A DNA stretch of 46,158 bases, taken from positions 1-46,158 of the IMG/VR virus record IMGVR_UViG_3300032675_000040. One strand, written 5' to 3'. The DNA is from a virus. Of this stretch, positions 23,571 through 31,902 are shown piece by piece. A program made the position numbers and the translations under genes. The notes beneath the pieces are model-generated. The model saw only the letters and a list, made by a program, of their open reading frames with translations. It was not told the origin of the DNA and did not search any database. How positions within the stretch are numbered: the first letter of the stretch is position 1; each line of letters starts with the position of its first letter.

Positions 23571-23876
23571 ATGTTCGCCATTCCCAAACCGGGCCGCACA
23601 GTGCCCATTCCCGGCTCGCGCAAGCTGCTTGGTCCCGCCGGTCAGAACATCGGCCAGGTCACCCAGTACTGGCACCGACGCGTGCGCGATGGCGACGTCA
23701 CGCTGAGTCAGACCGCACCGGTCGCCAGTACCACCCCGGCGCCAACGCCTGCAGCAACCGCGCCGGCAACGGCCAGCCCGTCACCAACCGTAGCAATACC
23801 AGCAGCACTAGTCAGTGCACCGACTTCCAGCGGAACTGGCGCTAATCCATCAACACCGACCGGGAGTGCAGCATGA
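23571..23876 (+). CDS. DUF2635 protein (Mu gp38-like) with an Ala/Pro/Thr tail
   Basis: 101 residues. Residues 1-48 are a DUF2635 unit as found just before the sheath gene in Mu-like phages: FAIPKPGRTVPIPGSRKLL and YWHRRVRDGDVTL. The remaining half is an unusual extension of Thr, Ala, Pro and Ser (PAPTPAATAPATASPSPT). Standard members are about as long as the folded part only, so the tail is extra. Its stop overlaps the sheath start (ATGA). The extension resembles the low-complexity tails of two other virion genes here. Confidence 0.85.
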   Translation: MFAIPKPGRTVPIPGSRKLLGPAGQNIGQVTQYWHRRVRDGDVTLSQTAPVASTTPAPTPAATAPATASPSPTVAIPAALVSAPTSSGTGANPSTPTGSAA

Positions 23877-25438
23877 GTGGCGTCTCGTTCCAGCACATAC
23901 CAAGCAACTTGCGCGTGCCGCTGTTTTATGCGGAGATGGACAACAGTCAAGCCAATATGGGTGGCCAGGCGCTCAATGCGCTGTTGATTGGTCAGATGTT
24001 TCCATGGGGAACAGCTATACCCAACAAGGCGGTGCTGGTCACCGATCCGAAGTCGGCGCTGATCCTGTTCGGTCAGGGCTCGATGCTGGCGCGCATGGTG
24101 GCCAGCTATCGGCTGCAGGATGCCGGCTCTTGCAACCTGTGGTGCATCCCAGTACTTGACGACCCCGCAGCCTCGCAGGCCACGGGCACGATCGTGATCA
24201 ACGGCTACGCCAATGCCGCTGGCGCCATCGCGCTGTACATCGCCGGTCAGCGCGTGAACGTCGGCGTCCAGTTGGGGGACAGTCCCTACAACATTGCGGC
24301 CAACATGGTCAGCAGCATCAATGCTGCCCTAGATCTGCCGGTGACGGCTTCCACCGGCGAGTACGGCTACTTCGCGTATGCCACGGCCGCCGTTTCGGAA
24401 GGTTCGGCCGTGGTCACGCTCACCAGCAAGTGGAGCGGACAAACCGCCAACGACATCACCATCCTCGATTCCTTCCTGGGCTGGAGTGCCGGCGAAAGTG
24501 TGCCTGCTGGGGTGAGCCTGTCCTATTCCGGCCCAACGTTGTCCGGTGGCTCGACCGATCCCTCCGTTGCCAACAATGCCGTACCGGCCATGGGCGATGA
24601 GCCTTACGATTTTGTGATTCACCCCTACGGGCAGGCGCAGGCGCTGGGTGACCTGCAATTCGAGTTCAATGACGTAACGGGTCGCTGGTCCTACTCCAAG
24701 CAGATCTATGGTCACTGCTACACGGCGCTGCGCGGCATCCTCTCCAATCTGGTGGCGTTTGGCATGACGCTCAATGACCAACATCACACGGTCGCTGCCA
24801 TCGACACCGATTGCCCCAACCCATGCTGGGAATATGCCGCAGCCTACGGGGGTGCCAACGCCGTGGACATCGCTGCCGATCCGGCGCGCCCGACGCAGAC
24901 CACGCCGCTTGTGGGACTGCTCCCGCCGCGCGCGGGAAACCGGTTCCTGTTTGAAGACCGCCAAGCGCTGCTCAGCTTTGGCATTGCCACGAGCTTTGTG
25001 GGCGGCGGCCAGTTGTGTGTCGAGCGTGCCATCACGACCTATCAACAAAACGCCTTCGGTGCGCCTGACACCAGTTACCTGGATTCGGAAACCCTGCACA
25101 CCTCGGCCTATGTGCTGCGTGCGCTCAAGAGCGTCATCACCTCCAAATATCCGCGCCACAAACTGGCCGATGATGGAACGCGCTTCGCGGCCGGTCAGGC
25201 CATCGTCACACCCAGCGTGATCAAGGGCGAACTGTGCGCCGTGTACGGCGAAATGGAATACCTGGGCATCGTCGAGAACCTCGACACCTTCAAGCAATAC
25301 CTCATTGTCGAGCGCGACACCACCGACCCGAACCGGGTCAACGTGCTGTTCCCGCCCGATTACGTTAATCAACTCCGTGTGTTTGCCGTGCTGAATCAGT
25401 TCCGCCTGCAATACCCGGCCTCTCAAGTCGTCGCGTAA
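23873..25438 (+). CDS. Contractile tail sheath protein (Mu gpL-like)
   Basis: 521 residues. The start FQHIPSNLRVPLFYAEMDNS and NALLIGQM are typical of Mu gpL-like sheath proteins; the inserted domain (about 100-220) is variable, and the conserved C-terminal fold shows FLFEDRQALLSFGIATSF, VERAITTYQQNAFG, SAYVLRALKSVITSKYPR and LDTFKQYLIVERDTTDPNRV. The sheath contracts to drive the tube into the cell, which shows this is a myovirus. The C-terminal part carries the interlocking strand typical of the family. Confidence 0.93.
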   Translation: MSGVSFQHIPSNLRVPLFYAEMDNSQANMGGQALNALLIGQMFPWGTAIPNKAVLVTDPKSALILFGQGSMLARMVASYRLQDAGSCNLWCIPVLDDPAASQATGTIVINGYANAAGAIALYIAGQRVNVGVQLGDSPYNIAANMVSSINAALDLPVTASTGEYGYFAYATAAVSEGSAVVTLTSKWSGQTANDITILDSFLGWSAGESVPAGVSLSYSGPTLSGGSTDPSVANNAVPAMGDEPYDFVIHPYGQAQALGDLQFEFNDVTGRWSYSKQIYGHCYTALRGILSNLVAFGMTLNDQHHTVAAIDTDCPNPCWEYAAAYGGANAVDIAADPARPTQTTPLVGLLPPRAGNRFLFEDRQALLSFGIATSFVGGGQLCVERAITTYQQNAFGAPDTSYLDSETLHTSAYVLRALKSVITSKYPRHKLADDGTRFAAGQAIVTPSVIKGELCAVYGEMEYLGIVENLDTFKQYLIVERDTTDPNRVNVLFPPDYVNQLRVFAVLNQFRLQYPASQVVA

Positions 25439-25462
25439 ATCGACGCATAAGGAGACAACACC

Positions 25463-25831
25463 ATGGCACAACGCATTGCCGGCATCTGTTTTGTGAAGGT
25501 CGACGGCACCCAATTCGAGATCTCGGGGGACATTGAAATCCCCCTGACTGAGTACAAGCGCGAGGCCGTCATGGGACTGTCTGGCCCCGCTGGTTACAAG
25601 GAAACGGCGCTTGAGCCTTACGTCAAGGTCGTGGCGTTGTTCACCCCGGATTTTCCGGTCACTACCTTGCGTACTAACACAACCTTGACCGTTACCGCTG
25701 AACTGGCCAACGGCGTGGTCTACACGCTGTCCAACGCTTTCGTTCGGGGCGAGCCCAAGGTCAAGCCGGTCGAGGGCACGATCGAAGTCGAGTTCTCCGG
25801 CAGCCAGGGGCAATGGAGTAATAACCAATGA
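25463..25831 (+). CDS. Tail tube protein (Mu gpM-like)
   Basis: 122 residues, ribosome binding site AAGGAGA 8 nt upstream. The pattern QRIAGICFVKVDGTQFEI, then EYKREAVMGLSGPAGYKETA, matches the Mu gpM tube family that forms the inner channel under the sheath. Length is as expected. Its stop overlaps the tail chaperone start by ATGA, the usual order of sheath, tube, chaperone, tape measure. Confidence 0.92.
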   Translation: MAQRIAGICFVKVDGTQFEISGDIEIPLTEYKREAVMGLSGPAGYKETALEPYVKVVALFTPDFPVTTLRTNTTLTVTAELANGVVYTLSNAFVRGEPKVKPVEGTIEVEFSGSQGQWSNNQ

Positions 25832-26226
25832 GCACAACAATGAAGCACGATGAACTGACCATAACGCTCACCAAGCCGGTGAGCGCCCACGGCGAGGAAA
25901 TCGACCGCCTCAGCCTGCGCCAGCCCACCACCGCCGATCTGATCGAATTGGGACAGCCCATGCGGCTCTTGCCCGGCAATGGCACGGAGGAGCCCGCAAT
26001 CGATATCCGCATGAACGTGGTGGCGAACTACGTGGCGCGCCTGGCCGCTATCCCGCTGTCCAGCGTGAAGGCCTTGTCGCTGGCTGATTTTGGCAAGGCG
26101 ACCCAGGCGGTGTTGGGTTTTTTCGGGGAAGGGCCATCGGTGGAGGCCGGGGTAATGACGAACAGTTCACCGAGCGCGTCTTCGAACTTGCCTGGTTCTT
26201 CAAAACATCCCCGCGCGACGTCCTGA
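25828..26226 (+). CDS. Tail assembly chaperone, zero-frame product (Mu gp41-like)
   Basis: 132 residues if no frameshift occurs. The first 95 residues (DELTITLTKPVSAHGEEIDR, DLIELGQPMRLLPG, VVANYVARLAAIPLSSVKAL) match the Mu gp41/E-type chaperones. After the slippery site at 26118-26124 the zero-frame continuation is Ser/Pro-rich and not conserved-looking. The product coats the tape measure protein during tail assembly. A -1 shift gives the longer fusion protein listed separately. Confidence 0.88.
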   Translation: MSTTMKHDELTITLTKPVSAHGEEIDRLSLRQPTTADLIELGQPMRLLPGNGTEEPAIDIRMNVVANYVARLAAIPLSSVKALSLADFGKATQAVLGFFGEGPSVEAGVMTNSSPSASSNLPGSSKHPRATS

Positions 26227-26312
26227 GTCTCACGCTCGATGAATTCGATCTGTGGAACACCCAGGCCGAACGCATTGCCCAACGTATCAATCCTGGCCTT
26301 AACCCTGAATAG
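25828..26312 (+). CDS. Tail assembly chaperone fusion made by programmed -1 frameshift (gpG-T/E-E' type)
   Basis: Joining the zero frame up to the TTC at 26122-26124 with the -1 frame from 26124 gives 99 plus 62 residues. The second part is open to a TAG at 26310-26312 and reads NDEQFTERVFELAWFFKTSP, then DVLSLTLDEFDLWNTQAERI, clearly coding and of the E'/T chaperone type. It has no start codon of its own, so it must be made by frameshifting, as in lambda G-T, P2 E-E' and Mu. The tape measure ATG is 13 nt further on. This second frame is easy to miss because it lacks an ATG. Confidence 0.87.
26118..26124 (+). promoter_or_regulatory. Slippery heptamer TTTTTTC for -1 ribosomal frameshift
   Basis: In the zero frame the codons are GGT TTT TTC, so the heptamer T TTT TTC fits the X XXY YYZ rule for simultaneous -1 slippage. 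It lies about 100 codons into the chaperone gene, right where the shift is expected, and the -1 frame is open for 62 codons after it. No obvious stimulatory structure was identified by eye, although the following bases are GC-rich. Confidence 0.85.
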
Positions 26313-26324
26313 CGACTTTTCTCA

Positions 26325-28142
26325 ATGTCCGACCGCTTTGAACTGAAGGCCATCCTGTCGGCCAACGCCGAGAGCCTGGTCAGCGCCCTGAAGTCCGTCG
26401 AGGCCCCAGCTCGTGCCGCGCGCAAGTACCTCACCGACATTGGCAAGAGCGCGGGCGGCATCGCCGGCAAGTTCGGTCTGCCCGTCGGGATTGCCGGAGG
26501 TCTGGCGGCCGGCTTTGGCCTGGCCAAAGTGAAAGACGCCATCCACGCCTACGCTGAATTGGGCGAAACCGTGCACCACGGCGCCACCCGCGCCGGCATG
26601 AGTGTCGAGCAGTTTCAGCGCATGAAGTACGTGGCCGAACAAAACGGCGTGGCTGTCGAGCAGATGGAAGGCGCCATGGGCAAACTCAACCTGACGCTCG
26701 GGCGCGCCGCTGCCGGTCGGGGCAAAGAGGCCGCTGCGCTGTTTCAGCGCCTGGGCGTTTCCATGCGGGATGCGTCCGGTCAGTTGCGCAGCGGCATGAC
26801 CGTGCTGCCGGAACTGGCCGACGCCTTTGTGCGCAACGAAAATCCGGCGGTTCGCGCCCGCATGGGCATGGCCTTGTTCGGCAAAAAGTGGCAGGAAATT
26901 GTCCCGATGCTGGAGCAAGGCGGCAAGGGTATCGAGGAAGCCCAGGCCCGCCTGTCCAAGTTCAAGGGCGTGATGGGCGAAGAAGATATCGACCGTTCGC
27001 GCGAGTTCGCCAAGTCCCTGCGTGATTTGGAACTGGTGAGCAAGGGTTTCCAGATGACGATTGCCAAGAATCTGGTGCCCGCTATCAAACCACTGCTCGA
27101 CAGTTTCAACGACTGGATGGCGGCCAACAAGAAGCTGGTGTCGACCGAGGTCAGCCGCATGGCCAAGGATTTAGGTCAGTGGCTCTCCGGCATCGATTGG
27201 CGAGGCATGGCCAAGGGCGTGCTTGCTTTTGGTCAGGGCATTGGCAAACTGGTGGATTTCGTGGGTGGCCCGCGCAATGCACTGATTGGCTTGGCGGTCG
27301 TGATGAACGCGCAGACCATCATGGCGCTTGCCGGTCTGGTGGGGGCCATTGGACGAGCGGGTCTGGCTTTCGTCGGAATGGCAGCAAAGGCCTACGTCGC
27401 AAGCAACGCCTCACTGCTCTCCATGGCGCGCACCGGGTTTGGCGCGACGTTTCTCGCCAGTGGCCCCATCAGTTTGCTGCGCGCCGCGTGGTCGTTATTG
27501 GCCACGACCACCGTGTCCATGAGTGGCGTGATGTCAGGGGCATTTGCGCTTGTATCCGGCGGCATTCGCGCAGTCGGCGCGGCGCTGATGGCCAACCCGC
27601 TGGGCATCATCCTCGCCATTGCCTCGGCGGCATGGCTGATTTACGAGAACTGGGACACCGTCAAAGGCTGGTTTGCCAGTTTCTGGAGTTGGCTCAAGGC
27701 GCACGCGGATCTGATCCTCACCTGCCTGGGCCCCATCGGCTGGATTGCCAAGGCCATCATTGCGCATTGGGAACCCTTGAAGGCCTGGTTCGGCGAATTC
27801 GTTCAGTGGCTCTCCGGCAAACTGCAGTGGGCCATTGATGCGGCCAAGACAGTCGGCCATGCCCTGAGCCTCACCGGCGGCGAGGCCAACCCGTCACAAA
27901 CGACCGCTGGTTCGGCGCAAGGCACTGCAAGCGCATCAGCATCAGGATTGGCGCCCCTATCTGTGGGCAGCAATCGAAGCTCCCTGATTCCGGCAAGCCA
28001 GGCTGCAAGCAAGGTCGAGGGCCAGGTCAACATCAAGATTGATGGCCTGCCCGCTGGTTCGCGCGTCGAACAGGTCAGTGGCGGCACCATGCCGCTCAAT
28101 GTCGACGCCGGTTACAGCGCCTTTGCGCTGGCGATGCCCTGA
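26325..28142 (+). CDS. Tape measure protein
   Basis: 605 residues. N-terminal helical segments, Ala/Gly-rich hydrophobic stretches (AGKFGLPVGIAGGLAAGFGL near 45-65; NPLGIILAIASAAWLIYENW near 425-445) and the position between the chaperone and the N-like gene define it. The C-terminal 100 residues are Ser/Ala-rich. The protein sets tail length and helps DNA injection; at 605 residues it is rather short for a myovirus, and I would expect a tail of only about 90 nm from the usual relation. The ATG at 26325 has no strong ribosome binding site, consistent with coupling to the frameshift product. Confidence 0.9.
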   Translation: MSDRFELKAILSANAESLVSALKSVEAPARAARKYLTDIGKSAGGIAGKFGLPVGIAGGLAAGFGLAKVKDAIHAYAELGETVHHGATRAGMSVEQFQRMKYVAEQNGVAVEQMEGAMGKLNLTLGRAAAGRGKEAAALFQRLGVSMRDASGQLRSGMTVLPELADAFVRNENPAVRARMGMALFGKKWQEIVPMLEQGGKGIEEAQARLSKFKGVMGEEDIDRSREFAKSLRDLELVSKGFQMTIAKNLVPAIKPLLDSFNDWMAANKKLVSTEVSRMAKDLGQWLSGIDWRGMAKGVLAFGQGIGKLVDFVGGPRNALIGLAVVMNAQTIMALAGLVGAIGRAGLAFVGMAAKAYVASNASLLSMARTGFGATFLASGPISLLRAAWSLLATTTVSMSGVMSGAFALVSGGIRAVGAALMANPLGIILAIASAAWLIYENWDTVKGWFASFWSWLKAHADLILTCLGPIGWIAKAIIAHWEPLKAWFGEFVQWLSGKLQWAIDAAKTVGHALSLTGGEANPSQTTAGSAQGTASASASGLAPLSVGSNRSSLIPASQAASKVEGQVNIKIDGLPAGSRVEQVSGGTMPLNVDAGYSAFALAMP

Positions 28143-28153
28143 GGTTGTTACCC

Positions 28154-29485
28154 ATGAGCACAAGTTCTTACGCCAGCGCTTTGCGTGCGGCCTCATTTCG
28201 CGGTGTCGCGTTTCAGGTCAATGGCACCGATCTGGGCGCCGGCCGCCGTGTGCAGGTCCACGAGTATCCGCAGCGTGACATGCCCTGGGTGGAAGATTTG
28301 GGCAGAGCTACGCGCGAGATCACGTTTGATGGTTTTCTGATCGGCTCGGACTACATCAGTCAGGCCAACCAGTTGCTGTCCGCACTGGAAACTGCCGGAC
28401 CCGGTGCGCTGGTACATCCCTGGCTGGGCGCCATGCAGGTTTGCCTGTCGGCGCCAGCACGCGTGCGCTTTGACGCCGGTCTGGGCATGGCCACCGTGTC
28501 GATGAGTTTTGTGGAAGCGGGTGAGCTGACTTTCCCGGACCCGAGCAGTTCAACGCAGGCCGTGAGCCGGCTGACCGCAGACGGGCTAGCCAACGCCGCC
28601 ATTCAGGATTTCTCCAGCACCTTTACCGTCAACGGATTCCAGAGCTTTGTGTCCGCTGCGGCGCAAGGCAACCTCTCGAAGATGCTGGGCTTTATCGGTG
28701 CAGGACAAATCGCGCAAATTCTGGGCACGGCCACAACGACAGCTAATCTCATCACGCAGGCCGCGTCGTTTGTGAGCAACCCGTCCATGCTGGGGCAGAC
28801 CCTGCTGAATGCTTTTGGTTTGTCAGGTGCCGCTGGTGCGGTGGCTGCCTGGTCGAATGTGGTCAAACTGATTGCCGGTGGGGCGACGGCATCCGCCATG
28901 CAGCCTCCTGTCACGAGCATCAACCCCACGCCATCACGCCAGCAGATCGACACCAACGCCGCAGCGCTCTACGGACTCGGACGGCAACTGTTGCTGGCGC
29001 AGGCGGTCGGTATCGCTTCCCTGGTGGGTACCGATCAGGATAGTGCCCAGGCCGGCATCGCGGCGGTCACCCAGCAGGACCAGGGCACATCGGGCCAGTC
29101 GGTGGTGTTGACCACCGGTGTCATTGTGCAGACGATCGCCGGCATCACCCAGCCGCAAACGGTTACCCAACAGGTCACCCAGGACACGATGCTGTCGGTG
29201 CGCGATGCACTGCTGGCTGCGCTGGATGCCGAATTGCTGGTCTGTGGGGACGCGACCTATGACGCGCTGCAGGAGGCGTATGCTGCCGTCTATTTTGATC
29301 TGACCAACCGCGCTCAAAGTGCGGCGAGTCTCACCACCTGGACGCCGCCACAAACCATGCCGATGCTGGCGATTGCGTATGAACTTTATGCCGATGCCAC
29401 GCGCGATGCGGAGATCATCTATCGCAACGGCATCCGGCATCCCGGCGTGACGCCACCAGTGCCACTTTCTGTACTGGCGGCCTGA
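28154..29485 (+). CDS. DNA circularisation/baseplate protein (Mu gpN-like)
   Basis: 443 residues. The N-terminal domain (about 1-100) contains SFRGVAFQVNGTDLGAGRRV, VHEYPQRDMPWVEDLG and REITFDGFLIG, which is the DNA circularisation N-terminal domain of Mu gpN (gp43). The rest is helical and less conserved, with Gln/Thr-rich segments (TQDTMLSVRDALLAALDAEL). In Mu it is a baseplate and tail-tip protein despite the family name. Start at 28154 is chosen over an in-frame codon 9 nt earlier. Confidence 0.88.
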   Translation: MSTSSYASALRAASFRGVAFQVNGTDLGAGRRVQVHEYPQRDMPWVEDLGRATREITFDGFLIGSDYISQANQLLSALETAGPGALVHPWLGAMQVCLSAPARVRFDAGLGMATVSMSFVEAGELTFPDPSSSTQAVSRLTADGLANAAIQDFSSTFTVNGFQSFVSAAAQGNLSKMLGFIGAGQIAQILGTATTTANLITQAASFVSNPSMLGQTLLNAFGLSGAAGAVAAWSNVVKLIAGGATASAMQPPVTSINPTPSRQQIDTNAAALYGLGRQLLLAQAVGIASLVGTDQDSAQAGIAAVTQQDQGTSGQSVVLTTGVIVQTIAGITQPQTVTQQVTQDTMLSVRDALLAALDAELLVCGDATYDALQEAYAAVYFDLTNRAQSAASLTTWTPPQTMPMLAIAYELYADATRDAEIIYRNGIRHPGVTPPVPLSVLAA

Positions 29486-29486
29486 C

Positions 29487-30782
29487 ATGAACATTGATCC
29501 AGGGTATCCGGCAGGCCTGCCGGAGAATCAGGTGCGCCTCATCGTCGGCGGTCAGGAGTATGGCGGCTGGAAACAGATCCACATTGAGGCCGGCATTGAG
29601 CGTCAGGCACGAAGTTTCGAGTTGGTGGTCACCGACCGCTGGCCCGCACAGGCATCAGTTGGCACGACCGCTGCAGCCTATCTGTCCCGACGCATTCGCC
29701 CCTTCGATGCCTGTCAGGTATTCATCGGCAGTGACCTGGTGCTGACGGGGTATGTGGATGCAACCCCGATGCAGTACGACGGCAAGCGCGTGTCCCTTGC
29801 CGTCAAGGGGCGCAGCAAGACCAGCGATCTGGTTGACTGCTGTCCGCCCGATTCAGGTGGGACTGCGCCCGCATCGAGTAATGGTCTGTGGGCGGACGTC
29901 AAAGGCAAGGACGGTAAAGCCGGCACGGTGGTTCGGCCGGCAGCCTCGAATACCAATGTCTGGCGCAACGCGAAACTGGAAGCGATAGCTGCCGCCCTGG
30001 CCGCGCCCTATGGCGTGCGGGTGCTGACAGAGATCGACACCGGTGCGCCGATCACCGAGCACCATGTGCAGGTGGGCGAGACCGTGTTCGAGTGCATCGA
30101 CCGGCTGATGCGCCTGCGCCATGTGCTCTCGACCGATAACGAAAAGGGCGATCTTGTTTTCATTGACGTGGGCAGTACCGGCAACGCATCGACCTCGCTG
30201 GCTTTGGGACAAAACATAAGGGAGGCGTCCTGTGAGCTCGACTTCAAGGCCGTGATGTCGAGCTACATCGTCAAGGGTCAGCGCGCGGGTAATGACAGCG
30301 ATTTTGGTGAAGACGCCAACGAAGCCGAGGGGGATGACGACAGTGAGGCCGATTTCGAAGGCGGCACAACGGACACCGGAGCGCCGGTGACCGCAAGCCT
30401 TGCAGATGCCCGCTCCAAACGTTTTCGGGTGCTGGTGCTCAAGCAGGTCGGCCACGCCGATGCCGGCACCTGTCAGGACCGGGCACTCTACGAGCGTGCG
30501 CACCGCGCTGCCAAAGCGCTGGAAACCACCTACACGGTGGCTGGCTGGCGGCAATCCGATGGCAGTTTGTGGGTGCCGAACTTGTTGGTCCCGGTGCACG
30601 ACGGCCTGATCGGGTTCGATCAGGTCATGGTGATTGCCGAGGTGCACTACCTGCTCGACGAGAACGGCTTGCGCACGCAATTGCGTGTCGGGCCACCAGA
30701 CGGTTATCGCTCCAAGGCAGCCAAGCCGATCAAGGGCAAAGTCAAAAAGGGTGGTGGTGACAACTGGGGGGATATAGCGTGA
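29487..30782 (+). CDS. Baseplate hub protein (Mu gpP-like)
   Basis: 431 residues. Signature segments are VRLIVGGQEYGGWKQIHIEA, then ARSFELVVTDRWP and VFIGSDLVLTGYVD, as in Mu gpP (gp44) and the T4 gp27-type hub. An acidic, low-complexity insert (about 270-300, DFGEDANEAEGDDDSEADFE) splits the protein, and its C-terminal basic tail (KAAKPIKGKVKKGGGD) is flexible. The hub carries the spike protein encoded next. The stop at 30782 lies 10 nt before the next start. Confidence 0.9.
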   Translation: MNIDPGYPAGLPENQVRLIVGGQEYGGWKQIHIEAGIERQARSFELVVTDRWPAQASVGTTAAAYLSRRIRPFDACQVFIGSDLVLTGYVDATPMQYDGKRVSLAVKGRSKTSDLVDCCPPDSGGTAPASSNGLWADVKGKDGKAGTVVRPAASNTNVWRNAKLEAIAAALAAPYGVRVLTEIDTGAPITEHHVQVGETVFECIDRLMRLRHVLSTDNEKGDLVFIDVGSTGNASTSLALGQNIREASCELDFKAVMSSYIVKGQRAGNDSDFGEDANEAEGDDDSEADFEGGTTDTGAPVTASLADARSKRFRVLVLKQVGHADAGTCQDRALYERAHRAAKALETTYTVAGWRQSDGSLWVPNLLVPVHDGLIGFDQVMVIAEVHYLLDENGLRTQLRVGPPDGYRSKAAKPIKGKVKKGGGDNWGDIA

Positions 30783-30792
30783 AAGGACGGCA

Positions 30793-31431
30793 ATGACCGA
30801 CTTCGCCCGATTGGTTGCACCTTATGCGCGGCGCCTCTCGAACATGATCGCGCGCGGCAGCGTCACCTTGATCAATGCCGCCACCAAAATGCAAAGCCTG
30901 CAGCTACGCCTGCTGGCGGGTGAAACCAAGGCCGATGTGGAACATTTCGAGCCCTACGGCTTCACCAGCCATCCCAATGCCGGCGCCGAATGTCTGGCGC
31001 TGTTCCTTGATGGCGATCGCTCGCACGGCGTGGTCGTGTGTGTGGCTGATAGGCGCTACCGGGTGCAGGGTCTGGCTGCCGGTGAAGTCATCCTGCATGA
31101 CGATCAGGGCCAGTCGGTCTATTTGATGCGCGCTGGCGTGAAGCTCACCGACAAGGCCGGATCAACCGTTGTGATGAACGGCGACGGCAGCGGCACGATG
31201 ACGTTTGCAGGCGGCCTCACCATCAATGCCAACAGCAAGGTTGTGGGCACGCTCGAAGTCACGCAGGACTTGACCTGTGACCAGAACATCACGGCCGCGC
31301 AAAACGTAGCAGACCAGGGTGGCGCTAAAACCATGGCGGGCATGCGTGCAACATACAACGGTCACACGCACAGTGGCAGCGACAGTCACGGCGACAGCTT
31401 CACTACCGCTGCGCCCAACCAACAGGAATAG
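30793..31431 (+). CDS. Baseplate spike protein (Mu gp45-like)
   Basis: 212 residues. The family motif ATKMQSLQLRLLAGETKADV, FEPYGFTSHPNAGAE and GDRSHGVVVCVADRRYR identifies Mu gp45/gpV-type spikes. A beta-helical repeat section follows (about 100-180), and the tip contains GHTHSG with H191 and H193, the HxH pair known to hold an iron ion at the spike apex. The spike pierces the outer membrane. Ribosome binding site AAAGGACGG lies 6 nt upstream. Confidence 0.92.
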   Translation: MTDFARLVAPYARRLSNMIARGSVTLINAATKMQSLQLRLLAGETKADVEHFEPYGFTSHPNAGAECLALFLDGDRSHGVVVCVADRRYRVQGLAAGEVILHDDQGQSVYLMRAGVKLTDKAGSTVVMNGDGSGTMTFAGGLTINANSKVVGTLEVTQDLTCDQNITAAQNVADQGGAKTMAGMRATYNGHTHSGSDSHGDSFTTAAPNQQE

Positions 31432-31434
31432 CCC

Positions 31435-31902
31435 ATGCGCGACACCATGCCTTTGAGCGTCAACATTGACGGCCAGTCGACGATGCTCGGCCTTTTGCAG
31501 GACATCGACAACGACCTCTCCGACCCGCTGGTGCGCGCTGTGATCATCTCTCTGTTCACATGGCGGCGCGCCAATGACGATGACGTGCTGCCGAATCGGG
31601 GGAGTTTTAGGATGGGTTGGTGGGGCGATTCATTCCCGCCAGCACCGAACGACCGGATCGGTTCGCGCCTGTGGTTGCTCGCACGCGCCAAGCTGACGGA
31701 TACCACGGTCCAACAAGCGAAGGACTATGCCGTGGAAGCCCTGCAGTGGCTGGTCGATGACCAGGTCGCCGCGCGCATTGACGTCAGCAGCGAGCGCCAG
31801 GGTCTGTTCACGCTGGCACTGGGTTGCACGATCTATCAGGCCAATGGGCGCATTCTGGCACTCATTCAGTTCCAGAACCTCTGGAGTTTGCTCAATGTTT
31901 AA
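31435..31902 (+). CDS. Baseplate wedge protein (Mu gp46/GpW-like)
   Basis: 155 residues. The middle region contains SLFTWRRANDDDVLP and GWWGDSFP, both typical of Mu gp46 proteins, followed by GSRLWLLARAKLTDTTVQQA. This is the wedge part equivalent to T4 gp25. It overlaps the next gene by 8 nt, so both are coupled. Confidence 0.9.
   Translation: MRDTMPLSVNIDGQSTMLGLLQDIDNDLSDPLVRAVIISLFTWRRANDDDVLPNRGSFRMGWWGDSFPPAPNDRIGSRLWLLARAKLTDTTVQQAKDYAVEALQWLVDDQVAARIDVSSERQGLFTLALGCTIYQANGRILALIQFQNLWSLLNV

Noticed and set aside
24329-25840. 503-codon open frame on the - strand across the sheath and tube genes
   Set aside because: It is the antisense shadow of clearly coding sheath and tube genes in GC-rich DNA; its protein has no recognisable domain and no ribosome binding site.
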